DNA from: Leptospira sp. GIMC2001
GTDB lineage: Bacteria; Spirochaetota; Leptospiria; Leptospirales; Leptospiraceae
Assembly (NCBI RefSeq): GCF_028462125.1
Contig: NZ_CP115468.1
Location: forward strand, 2,969,559 to 3,033,558
Reading direction: 5' to 3'
DNA: 64,000 nucleotides
The notes beneath the pieces are model-generated. The model did not search any database. It was not told the DNA's origin and saw nothing but the letters and a program-made list of their open reading frames with translations. The translations under genes and the position numbers were made by a program. Below are positions 35,981 through 45,189 of this stretch, piece by piece (position 1 is the first letter of the stretch; every line of letters starts with the position of its first letter).

Positions 35981-38900
35981 TTAGTCGTTGTCTTGGTTTG
36001 TAAATTCGATGGAATTAGGAACTAATCCATCATAGTCAGGGTCTGCACTACTTGTGGGAAGAAAAACTATCCTGAAATTTTGATTCCCGTCCAACAATTC
36101 ATCATCCACACCTTCCACTGCAATTGTCTGATTGCTATTCCAATTGGATGTAGTTCTCGTAAATGTTCGAACAACATTAGGGATTGGGAAACTACCATTT
36201 ACACTACCAGTGATTGATTTGCCTTCTGATTCATTATCAATATAATAATAAAAGTTTACAGTGCTAGCCGGTGGCGAATTCAGACGAATGGTTGAAGAAG
36301 CTCTAAGTCCCCATTCACCGGTCAATCCACTTGCCGTTCCAACCGTAAACCCTGGACTCGTATTTCGAATAAATACTGTTAGTGTAGCTCCAGGAGAAAA
36401 CTTGGGATCTGCGCTTATATTGGATCCACCAACAACAATTCCGTAGTTTACAATATTCGTATTTAGATCATCTAAAGCCGTCAACATTACATCCTGTGGA
36501 ACATTCCAATTTGTTGAGTCAAATACCAAAACAGATTTATCTAAAGTAGATTGAGATGGGTTATTGGATACAAGTGGGATAGTTACGGAGTGTTCAGGAA
36601 TTGCCCTAAGTCTTAGACTGAAACTTACAGAATTTTTTAATCCAGGTTTTCTAGTAGTTATAAATGGATTCGAGCTTGAGTTACTTGGACTAACGATATA
36701 TCCATTATTATCATTATCATTATTTCGAAAATTATACGGATTGATCGGTAGTAGATGATAGTCTAGATCAGCACTCTCAACAGAGAATACCAGTTGGTAA
36801 TTCACATTACCATCAATGATCGAGTCATCTTGTCCAATAATTTCCACTACTTTCAAATCATTCCAATCACTTGGTGTAAAAACAATAGAATTAAAATTTG
36901 GGATTCCTTCCGATGGGTTCGTTGAAGAAATATGAATGGTTACATTGCTCGTCGGAACTTTACCTAATGTAAATTCCAAAAATATTTTGCCACCAGCCTC
37001 TGAAGTCACATAAATACTAGGAGATGTTGGATGAATAATATTTACTAAACGAAAAGTATCCCAGCTCCTAACATTAAAAACTCCATTATCAGAAGTTGAC
37101 CCATTTCTATCAGTAAAAGCAAAATCTGAGTAATCGGAAGATCCCAATGGGTAATATCGATTGAGACCAGAATTCCATGCACCTAGCCGCAACCCAACAA
37201 GCCTTGATGCTGTTGAATCCAAAATTCCATCTTCAATTCCTGCAACAGTAATTACTTGTGGTACGTTCCAATCACTGGGTGTAAATTCTATGCTTGCAGG
37301 GCTCACAGTCATTTCCGACAAAAGTAGAGATGAAATTGGAATCACTACATTTCCAGTTGGCTTAGAATTGAGTCGAATTGTAAAACTATCTGTTCTTCCC
37401 GAATCGGTGACCATCATATTAATACTGTTATATGTAGGTATGGTGATATATCCTCGCGTATCACTATTTTGGTTCGTAACTGAAACGCTTGCAACACTAA
37501 GACCGTCATATAGCGGATCTAAACTTTCCAAATTGGAAAAGTCAATAGAATACAATTGATTGGAATCTTGAATATAGTCACGAACGGATTGAATTGATAT
37601 ATCCCTGGGAACATTCCAATCTGTAGGAGAGAATTCTATAACTGCAGGAGTAACAGTTCCTTCTTCCAAATTACTCGAGATAATTAATGGGAATCGAACA
37701 TTGGAAGTTGGTTTTGTCTTCAATCTGATTTGGAATTTCACAGCTGTACTCGAACTCTCGATTGTCGTAATACTGTTAGCCCCGTAAAATAAAACTCCTG
37801 GAGTATCATCATCTAAATTCGTAATTCCAAGCGATGAGACAATTAGATTATTATAATTTGTATCCGCACTTGTTATGCTATCAAATTGGATTTGATAAAG
37901 AATATCTCCATCTATTAGAGAATCATTTACGCTTAGAACCGGAACATTTCGAAAGCTATTCCAATTCGCCGGGGTAAATGTAAAGCTCGAGACGGGTAAA
38001 GTTCCTTCTGATATGTCACTCGAACTCAAATTTATTGTTACATTTGAAGTTGGTTTAGAACGAAGCTTCATTCGAAAAATTAGGTTTGTTCCATCCTCAC
38101 TGGTTGTCATTCCGGTATGATTTTGAAAAACAAGTCCAGCTACATCATTGTCTAGATTTGTAAAATTTATATTAATTGGTAACAATGATGAATAATTGGA
38201 ATCCAATGATGTTGGCGTGTCCAATTGAATAGAAAATAACTTATCGCCATCGATATCATCTTCGTCCCAACCCGTAACGATGAGATTCTGTTCAACATTC
38301 CAATTCGCCGATGTAAAAACCAAGGACGAAATTGAAGGTCTACCTTCGCTTGGATTCAAACTAAAAACGGGAATTGTAACGGTATGAGTAGGTTGTGAGG
38401 ATAGACGAACTTTAAAATCAATAGTAGTTCCAGATTCAGACAGAATGTACGGAGCCGTTGCCGAAGTAGTAACAACAATTGATGCAGTATCATTGTCAGT
38501 ATTGATACCATTTGCAATCCCAGAATACAAATCTTGATAAAGGAGATCACCACTTGACGAAGGTCCAAGTTGAATTGTAAAAGATTGGTTACCGTCTTGA
38601 CTAATATCATCTTGCCCAGTCAGCAATATATTCTGAGGTGTATTCCAATTGCTCGGCGTAAAACTGACGCTTGCGACTCCTGCCATAACTTCACTCGGAT
38701 TGGAATTGTTAAGAGGTATTGTGACATTTGAGAGAGGTTTACTATTGAGTACAACTTGAACCATCGTCGTAGATCCTGACTCCGAAGTAACGAGTCCATT
38801 TACAGGCGAGATCGTAATACCGACCGTATCAATATCTGTATTGGTGACAAAAACTTCTCCACCATTGATCGCCTGAAAATTGGGATCTAAAGAAATGGAA

Positions 38901-39445
38901 GCACCTAGATTCAGAATCACTTCCTGATTTCCATCTTGAATATCATCCGCAATACCTGTTACTTCAAGATTCTGATCGATATCCCAATTGGATGGTGTAA
39001 AAAGAAAAAAGGATTGAGATAACGTAATTTCTCCAGTTTTCGACAAAACTAAATCACTAAAAGTTACAGATTGTTCAGGCTTTGCAGATAACCGTAATTT
39101 GATGATCTTTTTCGTTCCTGACTCAGATACCAAATTTCCAGTCCTATCAGTGACTATCAATTGAGGCGTTATGGTATTGGGAAAAATGGGAATGGTTTCC
39201 GTCTCAGGATCCAATATCGAATTAGGATCATCCGAACTTACTGGATTATCTTGAGGCTGTTCTCCAGATCCAGGCAATGGAAATAGCATCATAGCAGAAC
39301 TTGCACTGGATTGAAGTCCGCTGATAACAGCTGTAAACCCAGGCCAAGCCATGCAACCAGGAAGAAAAACCTGAATACCGATTATAGATAAAGCAATTCT
39401 AAAAAATTTTAGATAGCCTTGAATTTTTCTAAATCGGGAACACAT
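35981..39445 (-). CDS. Large lipoprotein with nine Calx-beta-like repeats
   Basis: 1154 residues. A signal region ends FLPGC (Cys near 31), so it is a probable surface or outer-membrane lipoprotein. After a Pro/Ser/Asp-rich linker, nine tandem repeats of about 105-120 residues follow. Each has a SESG-type start, a 'SKPTSNVTI' strand, an F-x-P-x-(N/D)W-N motif and a D-(G/S)-N or DGD turn, then LDPxY. This matches Calx-beta/cadherin-like folds that bind calcium through acidic turns. The repeats differ in sequence, so it is old. It could mediate adhesion. It is alone, 43 bp from the patatin start, same strand. Confidence 0.82.
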   Translation of the reverse strand: MCSRFRKIQGYLKFFRIALSIIGIQVFLPGCMAWPGFTAVISGLQSSASSAMMLFPLPGSGEQPQDNPVSSDDPNSILDPETETIPIFPNTITPQLIVTDRTGNLVSESGTKKIIKLRLSAKPEQSVTFSDLVLSKTGEITLSQSFFLFTPSNWDIDQNLEVTGIADDIQDGNQEVILNLGASISLDPNFQAINGGEVFVTNTDIDTVGITISPVNGLVTSESGSTTMVQVVLNSKPLSNVTIPLNNSNPSEVMAGVASVSFTPSNWNTPQNILLTGQDDISQDGNQSFTIQLGPSSSGDLLYQDLYSGIANGINTDNDTASIVVTTSATAPYILSESGTTIDFKVRLSSQPTHTVTIPVFSLNPSEGRPSISSLVFTSANWNVEQNLIVTGWDEDDIDGDKLFSIQLDTPTSLDSNYSSLLPININFTNLDNDVAGLVFQNHTGMTTSEDGTNLIFRMKLRSKPTSNVTINLSSSDISEGTLPVSSFTFTPANWNSFRNVPVLSVNDSLIDGDILYQIQFDSITSADTNYNNLIVSSLGITNLDDDTPGVLFYGANSITTIESSSTAVKFQIRLKTKPTSNVRFPLIISSNLEEGTVTPAVIEFSPTDWNVPRDISIQSVRDYIQDSNQLYSIDFSNLESLDPLYDGLSVASVSVTNQNSDTRGYITIPTYNSINMMVTDSGRTDSFTIRLNSKPTGNVVIPISSLLLSEMTVSPASIEFTPSDWNVPQVITVAGIEDGILDSTASRLVGLRLGAWNSGLNRYYPLGSSDYSDFAFTDRNGSTSDNGVFNVRSWDTFRLVNIIHPTSPSIYVTSEAGGKIFLEFTLGKVPTSNVTIHISSTNPSEGIPNFNSIVFTPSDWNDLKVVEIIGQDDSIIDGNVNYQLVFSVESADLDYHLLPINPYNFRNNDNDNNGYIVSPSNSSSNPFITTRKPGLKNSVSFSLRLRAIPEHSVTIPLVSNNPSQSTLDKSVLVFDSTNWNVPQDVMLTALDDLNTNIVNYGIVVGGSNISADPKFSPGATLTVFIRNTSPGFTVGTASGLTGEWGLRASSTIRLNSPPASTVNFYYYIDNESEGKSITGSVNGSFPIPNVVRTFTRTTSNWNSNQTIAVEGVDDELLDGNQNFRIVFLPTSSADPDYDGLVPNSIEFTNQDND

Positions 39446-39821
39446 GTTATTCTATTCGACGCACGGTACCCGAATATAACACAAGCCTAAAATATTTTAT
39501 AAATATGTACTATTAGTACTTCGATCCAATTGCATTAAAATGTTCGAAAAGTCAATAAATTTCAATGATTATTGTCTCATTAGAAGTGAATCAGAAATTT
39601 TATTTGGTAGAGACTGAAAGATAATCCATTTTTTTTAAAAAATCAACTTTCAGTTCTTATAGAAATAACTTATTTCACATAATCACCTAACGTTTCAGAA
39701 CTGATTCTTCAAATTTTGCACGACTCGTGCAAAATTCAAATCGAAAACTCTTTCCTTCAATCGGTGTCGGTCGTGACTAAATAAACTTGCTTTTTCTGGT
39801 AATTTGAGATTCCAATTAGGT
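39446..39821. other. Intergenic gap with a 25-bp palindrome
   Basis: Between the Calx-beta gene and a frameshifted small gene. Apart from the palindrome at 39712-39736 nothing was recognised: AT-rich, no frame, no repeat seen elsewhere. Confidence 0.6.
39712..39736. repeat. Near-perfect 25-bp palindrome
   Basis: AATTTTGCACGA-C-TCGTGCAAAATT: perfect 12-bp arms around one base. It is much longer than expected by chance. It is not in a coding frame. It could be a two-way terminator, operator or recombination site. Confidence 0.75.
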
Positions 39822-40081
39822 ATGGCTAAGGAATTGGCGAATTTTTATATCAGTGCCAACCAGTGGTATGAAGAGGGTTTCAGAGTATACGAGAATGGGC
39901 GGGTAGTCTTATATTGGGAGACCGACATGATGCTGGCAGTGGAGAAAGCAGCCCATGGACGTGGTGGGAATTTTTAAAAGAATACGAAAACTCTGACCTG
40001 GCAGGCTACAAAGAAACAGCTGATTACCTCCGCAAATTGAAAACGCAGGGCATTAATCCTTTAAATAATAATAATAAATAG
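39822..40081 (+). pseudogene. Small hypothetical gene broken by a 1-bp frameshift
   Basis: Frame 1 reads MAKELANFYISANQWYEEGF then RVYENGRVVLYW. It goes off at TGGGAG near 39920 and stops at TAA after 51 codons. In the next frame the sequence continues sensibly as RHDAGSGESSPWTWWEFLKE, YENSDLAGYKETADYLRKLK, and ends in an Asn run at TAG 40081. Restoring one G in the GGG run joins both parts into an 86-residue protein. The protein is not recognised. Neither half makes a good gene alone, so this is a pseudogene, sequencing error, or slippage site. Confidence 0.65.
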
Positions 40082-40179
40082 TATAAAAGCCAATTAGGCT
40101 GAATGAAGAATTCAAATTTTCCCACAAATTTCTCAAAGATCGCGGACAGATCGATTAGGAAGTTACTCAAGTTGATGGC

Positions 40180-40324
40180 CAGGGCTTAAGCCCTGTTCTC
40201 CAGTTCCCCGATCTACTATCTCAACGAACCGCAAAATCAAGAAGTTCACATTTATATCACATTACAATTAGTATTTACAAATTCAATTTATGTAGTTTGT
40301 GAAAAGCGTCCGCTATCCGAATAT
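40180..40324 (-). repeat. Dispersed element with terminal palindrome, copy 2 (inverted)
   Basis: CAGGGCTTAAGCCCTG (40180-40195) and, at the other end, the reverse complement of ATATTCGGATAGCGGACGCT (to 40324). It is the inverted counterpart of 27107-27240, with a similar length. Confidence 0.7.
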
Positions 40325-40330
40325 AATTTC

Positions 40331-40355
40331 AAAAAACCCAACAATACAACGGGTT
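40331..40355 (-). terminator. Candidate terminator of the Rpn-type gene
   Basis: On the minus strand AACCC, an 11-nt loop, GGGTT then TTTT, 4 bp after the stop. The stem is short. Confidence 0.5.
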
Positions 40356-40358
40356 CAA

Positions 40359-41231
40359 TCAAAGAATTCCGTTCTCCTTAAGCTGACTTTCCGAAAGACC
40401 AGTTACTCTTAATATTACAGACAGATCGATTCCCTCTTCTCGCATCAATCGGGCATCTTCTAATTTACCTTTCTCGATTCCCAATCTTTCACCTTCTAAT
40501 TTTCCTTTAATTTCTCCCCTTTCATACGTTGCGGCAAGATCATAGGCATAGTCTCTGTCTGTTCTAATCTTCTCTTCAAGCTTCTGTCTTTTTTCTGGAT
40601 CTGTAGAGTAGTATTCTAATATCTTAAAGGCATTCTCTAGATTCGGGGCCTTGTCTATAACGATCTTCATCTCGCTCTCCTCTATCTTAGCTGAATTCTT
40701 GAATAAATAAATCCAGTAATCTAGCTCAGTTTCTAATTCTTCTAAATGCTTGAGAAACTTCGGCAATTCAAGAAAAACAATTTCCAAGTCATCCGTCAAT
40801 CTAAGTTCTGGATTCTTCTCTTCCCTTAGACTGTACTTACTGAAGTAATCTGAAGATGGAAATAATTCAAAATCAACCAAATTTATTTGATAAACGGCTC
40901 TTAATTCTGAGTAGCCATCTCCCTCTTTTAATTGATCACGAATCATTCCAGCGAGATAAAATATTGACCTCTTTATAAATACGCCTTGAAAACCAACTTG
41001 GACTTCAACCTGAAATTCACGACCTTCTGTGTCCTTAGCACGGATGTCCAGAATGGATCTCTTATCCTTGGAGAAACTTGTTGGAATTTCAGGATTGAGG
41101 ATGATAAGCTCTTCGATTTCTCTTTTTCTTTCAGGAAAAAGTATGCAATTAATCAGTGATATTAATAATTTTGGGTCTTTCGTGAACACTGATTTGAATA
41201 CTAAATCATTGGTTAATGGAAAGAATTTCAT
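40359..41231 (-). CDS. Rpn-family recombination-promoting nuclease / PD-(D/E)XK transposase-like
   Basis: About 290 residues. N-terminal [21 protein letters not shown] and the core [19 protein letters not shown] are hallmarks of the Rpn/PDDEXK_2 family, endonucleases related to mobile elements. The acidic D...ExQ residues are present. The C-terminus has the usual Gly/Lys/Glu repeat region ([20 protein letters not shown]). ATG 41231 begins [10 protein letters not shown], as in relatives; ATG 41255 is also possible. It is flanked on both sides by dispersed repeats. Confidence 0.85.
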   Translation of the reverse strand: MKFFPLTNDLVFKSVFTKDPKLLISLINCILFPERKREIEELIILNPEIPTSFSKDKRSILDIRAKDTEGREFQVEVQVGFQGVFIKRSIFYLAGMIRDQLKEGDGYSELRAVYQINLVDFELFPSSDYFSKYSLREEKNPELRLTDDLEIVFLELPKFLKHLEELETELDYWIYLFKNSAKIEESEMKIVIDKAPNLENAFKILEYYSTDPEKRQKLEEKIRTDRDYAYDLAATYERGEIKGKLEGERLGIEKGKLEDARLMREEGIDLSVILRVTGLSESQLKENGIL

Positions 41232-41403
41232 ACTAATTCTATCCTCTCTTCCCATCCAGAGACTAGGATATGAACATAAATATTAATGTGATTGATGTTA
41301 GCCACAGTAAGTTGTTTCTAAGAAACATAGATAAATGAATTTAAAATGAAAATTTTTAATTTTTACTGCATCTATTGAATGAATCGTATAAACTAAAACA
41401 AAA

Positions 41404-41935
41404 TTCTTCGTGCCTGTCTTCCTCGCATCCATTGGCAAACTCGGTATGTCTACCCATCATCCAGCACCATTCTCCAATTAAAATAGAGGAAATTTTAATA
41501 ATACATTTAACAAAGATAATGGTGCTGGAGCTGGTGATGGACCAAAGTCACTGTGGAGGCAGGCACTCCGACCGAGGGTTTAAGAGATCCCCTGTTAATT
41601 TATGTGATTTTAATTTATAATATAGCAAAAATGGACAGGCTAACTATATATATTCCTCTAACAACAGTGGCTTTCTCTCTCGAACACCTTCCTCCGTGCT
41701 CTTCGTGTCTTCGCCTGCCCATCACCACTTTCTGAAAGAAATGGTGATGTGGTGTAAAAATTCTTCGTGCCTGCCTTCCTCGCGCCCGGTGGCTGCACAA
41801 TTACATTCCGCGCGACTCGCTTCGCGACAGCTCGCTTACGGATGCAAGTGCTCCGCTTGGGTTTTATAGATCTCTTGTTAATCTATGCGACTTTAATTTA
41901 CAATATAGCTAAAAGAGATAGGTTAACTATTCAAC
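41404..41935. repeat. Composite hairpin repeats, two copies in tandem, before nth
   Basis: Copy one (41404-41650): outer arms GTGCCTG near 41410 and GGCAGGCAC near 41567, perfect 11-bp inner arms CCAGCACCATT (41461-41471) and AATGGTGCTGG (41518-41528), then GGGTTTAAGAGATC and TTTATGTGATTTTAATTTATAATATAGC. Copy two (41690-41935): CATCACCACTTTC/GAAATGGTGATG hairpin, TTCGTGCCTGCCTTCC, then the same tail. The frames running through here are repeat sequence. The last bases overlap the nth stop codon. Confidence 0.85.
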
Positions 41936-42589
41936 TTTTCCCGCTGCAGACGGACAGATTTTACGCAGTCCGCAGCCATCACAGAGTGGTCGTCTTGCAA
42001 TGCAGGTTTTCCTTCCGTGAAAAATAAGATAGAGGGATAGATGATTCCAATATTTTTTTGGAACCTTTTCAAGAATTTCTCTTTCGATGCGAATGGGATC
42101 TTTGTATTTTGTAAGACCCAATTTGTAGGCGATCCTTTTTACATGGGTATCAACAACAAAACCTTCAATTATGTCATGAACTTCACCTAATACAACGTTA
42201 GCTGTCTTTCGGCCAAAACCCGGAAGCTCCAACATTTCTTCCATCGTTCGAGGAAGATTGCTGTTAAACTTTTCAATCAACATTTGGGCAAAACCCTGAA
42301 TGGACTTTGCTTTATTGCGATAGAAACCTGTAGAGAATACATAAGGCTCGATATCTTTTGGTTTCGCTGAAGCAAAAGACTGTAAGGTCGGAAAAGCTTC
42401 AAACAAAGCAGGTGTTACTTGATTCACTCGCTCGTCAGTACATTGAGCAGATAGAATAACCGCGATAGCAAGTTCATAGTCCTTAGAATAAGTTAAGGGC
42501 GTAGATACAGAACCGAACTCTTTGGATAAGAATTCGTAGATTTTTTTTATATGAGAAGGATAATTAGAAATCTGCTCCCAAGGCTCCAA
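41927..42589 (-). CDS. nth: Endonuclease III (Nth)
   Basis: 220 residues. DNA glycosylase/AP lyase for oxidised pyrimidines. Helix-hairpin-helix LPGFGRKTANVVL near 122 with catalytic Lys, catalytic Asp in GFVVDTHVKR and four Cys for the iron-sulfur cluster in CIARRPLCDGCGLRKIC. The start is TTG 42589 (no nearby ATG in frame). The stop TAG lies inside the outer end of a dispersed repeat, so the last few residues may come from the repeat. Confidence 0.95.
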   Translation of the reverse strand: MEPWEQISNYPSHIKKIYEFLSKEFGSVSTPLTYSKDYELAIAVILSAQCTDERVNQVTPALFEAFPTLQSFASAKPKDIEPYVFSTGFYRNKAKSIQGFAQMLIEKFNSNLPRTMEEMLELPGFGRKTANVVLGEVHDIIEGFVVDTHVKRIAYKLGLTKYKDPIRIEREILEKVPKKYWNHLSLYLIFHGRKTCIARRPLCDGCGLRKICPSAAGKVE

Positions 42590-42636
42590 TTCATTCTTGG
42601 AAACTTTGGACGCAGATCTATGATTGTGTTGAGTTT

Positions 42637-42921
42637 TTATTTCTTATTTGAACTTTTAGTCTGGATGCCAACATGTCTCTTAGGCGCGATCGCTTGTAGG
42701 TCGCCCCCTTGGTCCTTGATTGCAGCCTTAAGTCCCTTTTTCTTTAGAGTTCTTAGAGCTCTAGTGGATAATTTCACTCGAACAAAACGGTTTTCGTCTT
42801 CCAAGAAAATTCTCTTGGACACAACATTCACTTTCCAATTTCTTCTAGTTTTCTTATGGGAGTGGGATACATTGTTCCCTGCTCGGGTTCCTCTCCCAGT
42901 GACTACACAATTTCTGGCCAT
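42637..42921 (-). CDS. rpmB: 50S ribosomal protein L28
   Basis: 94 residues, beginning [20 protein letters not shown] and with [13 protein letters not shown], typical for L28 of the large subunit. The C-terminal tail is Lys/Ser-rich. Lies between the LOG gene and nth on the same strand. Confidence 0.96.
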   Translation of the reverse strand: MARNCVVTGRGTRAGNNVSHSHKKTRRNWKVNVVSKRIFLEDENRFVRVKLSTRALRTLKKKGLKAAIKDQGGDLQAIAPKRHVGIQTKSSNKK

Positions 42922-42967
42922 AATTTCCTCAGTTCCTCCAATTTTTCGGTAATAACTTGTGGGTCAA

Positions 42968-43744
42968 TTAAAACTGAATATTTTCCTTCAAGAAACCCAC
43001 TGCGTCATCCACAGTATCAGAAAAATGGAATAGCTTCAGATCTTCTTCTTCGATAAGACCATTTTTTACAAGATAAGGAAAATTTATAACCGATCGCCAG
43101 AATTCGGAATTGTAGAGAACAACAGGAATTTTGTCTCGTTTCTTGGTCTGAATCAGAGTCAATGTCTCAAATACTTCGTCCAAAGTTCCAAAACCACCTG
43201 GAAAAGCAACAAGCCCCCTGCACATTTTGACAAACCAGTATTTGCGCATAAAAAAATATCGAAAGCTAAAAGACATATCCGGATTCGCAAACGCGTTGGT
43301 CTCTTGTTCATAAGGAAGAGAAATATTAAAAGCAAGACTCAGTCCGCCAGCTTCTTTGGCACCTCTATTGCCAGCTTCCATGATTCCAGGTCCGCCACCT
43401 GTGCACACAACGAGCTTGTGTTCAGCACTTCCATTGCTTAGAACATTGCCCCATTTTGTGATTTGATTCGCAAACTCTCTCGCATCTTCATAAGATTGGA
43501 TTAAAGCAGCTTTATTTTCTAGTTTCTGAATTTTGCTTGTGTTACCAGATTCTTGTGCCTCAGCAAATTCCTTCTGCCAATTCTCTCGACTGGGAATCCG
43601 AGCCGATCCAAATAAAACGATTGTGTCCGTTATCCTTTGTTTTTCCAATTGGATTTTGGGATATATCCATTCACTTAGAATGCGAATGGGAAAAGCCGGA
43701 TCAGAATTTATAAATTCCAAATTTTCGAAGGAAACTTGAGTCAT
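42968..43744 (-). CDS. LOG-family protein (TIGR00730, putative nucleotide 5'-monophosphate phosphoribohydrolase)
   Basis: 258 residues. Motifs VVCTGGGPGIMEAGNRGA near 134 and FPGGFGTLDEVFETLT near 197 (PGGxGTxxE) are those of LOG/YvdD enzymes, once called lysine decarboxylases, which release bases such as cytokinins from nucleotides. The first 60 residues (LSEWIYPKIQLEKQRI) form a helical extension. In bacteria the true role is often nucleotide salvage. Confidence 0.9.
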   Translation of the reverse strand: MTQVSFENLEFINSDPAFPIRILSEWIYPKIQLEKQRITDTIVLFGSARIPSRENWQKEFAEAQESGNTSKIQKLENKAALIQSYEDAREFANQITKWGNVLSNGSAEHKLVVCTGGGPGIMEAGNRGAKEAGGLSLAFNISLPYEQETNAFANPDMSFSFRYFFMRKYWFVKMCRGLVAFPGGFGTLDEVFETLTLIQTKKRDKIPVVLYNSEFWRSVINFPYLVKNGLIEEEDLKLFHFSDTVDDAVGFLKENIQF

Positions 43745-43784
43745 GCCTTACCAAGAAATTCCGATGCGGATTTTTAGAGTAGGA

Positions 43785-43814
43785 AAAAAGCCCAAGGCTC
43801 GCAAGCCTTGAGCC
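43785..43814 (-). terminator. Terminator-like hairpin upstream of the LOG gene
   Basis: On the minus strand CAAGGCTT-GCG-AGCCTTG (7-bp stem) is followed by GGCTTTTTT. It precedes the LOG gene by about 45 bp. No minus-strand gene is known just upstream, so it could end an unseen small RNA or act as an attenuator. Confidence 0.6.
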
Positions 43815-43872
43815 AGTGTGAGGATAAGATTCAAATGAATTTGAGAACCTTGTTAATCATTTAGACACCTAT

Positions 43873-44937
43873 ATGGATGAAAATCAATCAAAAAATACAC
43901 TCTTTGCTGAATTTTTAACCAATTTCATTCTATTCCCGCAAAGGATTGTTCGTTTTTTAACCAAAAAGTCGAATATTTCCATCAGTTTAAACGGTCCATT
44001 GATGAAATTCCATCCACAGGAATTGAAACGCCTTTGGCAAGAATTTGAGACATCTTCCTATACCAAGAAACCCAGTTTATTTTTGAGAACCCTATTTAAA
44101 GCGGAGGAATCAATATCTTTCGATTGGGAAAACATGGGTTTAAGTCGCATTTATTGGAAGAAAGAATGGAAAGCTCAATCTTATGCTTATTCAATTTTGC
44201 TAAGAATTGCTACTCTGTATTTTCATTCTGAGAGAACATGGATGCTGACATTTCTTGAGGAATTTTCGTTTTTTGTTGAAGGAAGAGAACGTTGGAATAC
44301 TTATCTGAGTTTTCGAGAAACCAAAAAAACTCCACTTCCTGCTGACCATTTTGAGATTTCAAAATCCTTCATTTTGGAGCTCTCGATTCCGTATGAGGAT
44401 GCAGCGATCGTTATTCTAGACCAAGTTCAACCGGCAAGTTTCCAGAAAGGAAATGTAAAGCTTATAGTTGCACAATCACTCATCCAAGGAATATCTTATC
44501 CTCTATGGAGTGAAAACTTTGAAACCAAAAAGGATATATGGCTAAGAGATTTTTTCTTAAATGTTCGCAGCATAAAAGATTCGAATCCTTCAGCACCTTA
44601 CTGGCAGTATATCGGAAGCAATTACTCTAATGAAATTCTCACGCAAGCATGCCTACATCTTAAAATGAAAAGAAAACTCATACATTGGAAATTAAAAATT
44701 GACCTCGTCGATGATCGCTGTTCAGTAAATTGGAATCACCATCCAACAATCACTCTCAATAGAACGAAAAAAAACATCCACTTAACGAATGATTCTCGAA
44801 TGAGAGGGTCAATACTTGCACAGACCTATCAGACTCAGTCTAATTCGAATCCTATAACCTGTACAATTTGGACGGGTGGGATCTATGATCTTGACATTCA
44901 ACGAATGGATCTCCCACCCATTCTATTTTCAACTTAA
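43873..44937 (+). CDS. Hypothetical protein
   Basis: 354 residues, rich in Phe, Trp and Ser, without a signal peptide, membrane segment or known motif. The N-terminal 20 residues (FAEFLTNFILFPQRIVRFL) are amphipathic and may attach to a membrane. The stop TAA overlaps with the stop of the convergent HTH gene within CTTAAG. ATG 43873 follows ACACCTATATGG with no clear SD. I do not recognise the family. Confidence 0.7.
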   Translation: MDENQSKNTLFAEFLTNFILFPQRIVRFLTKKSNISISLNGPLMKFHPQELKRLWQEFETSSYTKKPSLFLRTLFKAEESISFDWENMGLSRIYWKKEWKAQSYAYSILLRIATLYFHSERTWMLTFLEEFSFFVEGRERWNTYLSFRETKKTPLPADHFEISKSFILELSIPYEDAAIVILDQVQPASFQKGNVKLIVAQSLIQGISYPLWSENFETKKDIWLRDFFLNVRSIKDSNPSAPYWQYIGSNYSNEILTQACLHLKMKRKLIHWKLKIDLVDDRCSVNWNHHPTITLNRTKKNIHLTNDSRMRGSILAQTYQTQSNSNPITCTIWTGGIYDLDIQRMDLPPILFST

Positions 44938-45155
44938 GCTGTAAGTTGTCTACCTGGTCGCCATTTTTTGGCGAGATCATCTAATACTATAAAACGTGAA
45001 TTTTTACCAATAACGACTTCATTCAATTTTTTATCTTGGAGAGCACGATAAACTGATGTGCGACTTGTATCTTTCTTCTCTGCGAAATATTTTATTTCCA
45101 CAATGTTCTTACTAATTTCCTTACATGACTTTGAGATCTTTTCAGTTGTCATCAT
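44934..45155 (-). CDS. Small helix-turn-helix DNA-binding protein
   Basis: 73 residues. The central part EIKYFAEKKDTSRTSVYRAL then GKNSRFIVLDDLAKKW resembles the winged-HTH excisionase/MerR-like domain that binds DNA. It starts MM, so 45155 or 45152. Lone small regulator converging on a hypothetical gene. Confidence 0.7.
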   Translation of the reverse strand: MMTTEKISKSCKEISKNIVEIKYFAEKKDTSRTSVYRALQDKKLNEVVIGKNSRFIVLDDLAKKWRPGRQLTA

Positions 45156-45189
45156 TCCCCCTGTTTAACTTTTAGACTATTTCCAAAAA

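Noticed and set aside
41375..42027. Several overlapping frames on both strands between the Rpn gene and nth
   Set aside because: All are built from the two repeat copies; one also runs antisense into nth.
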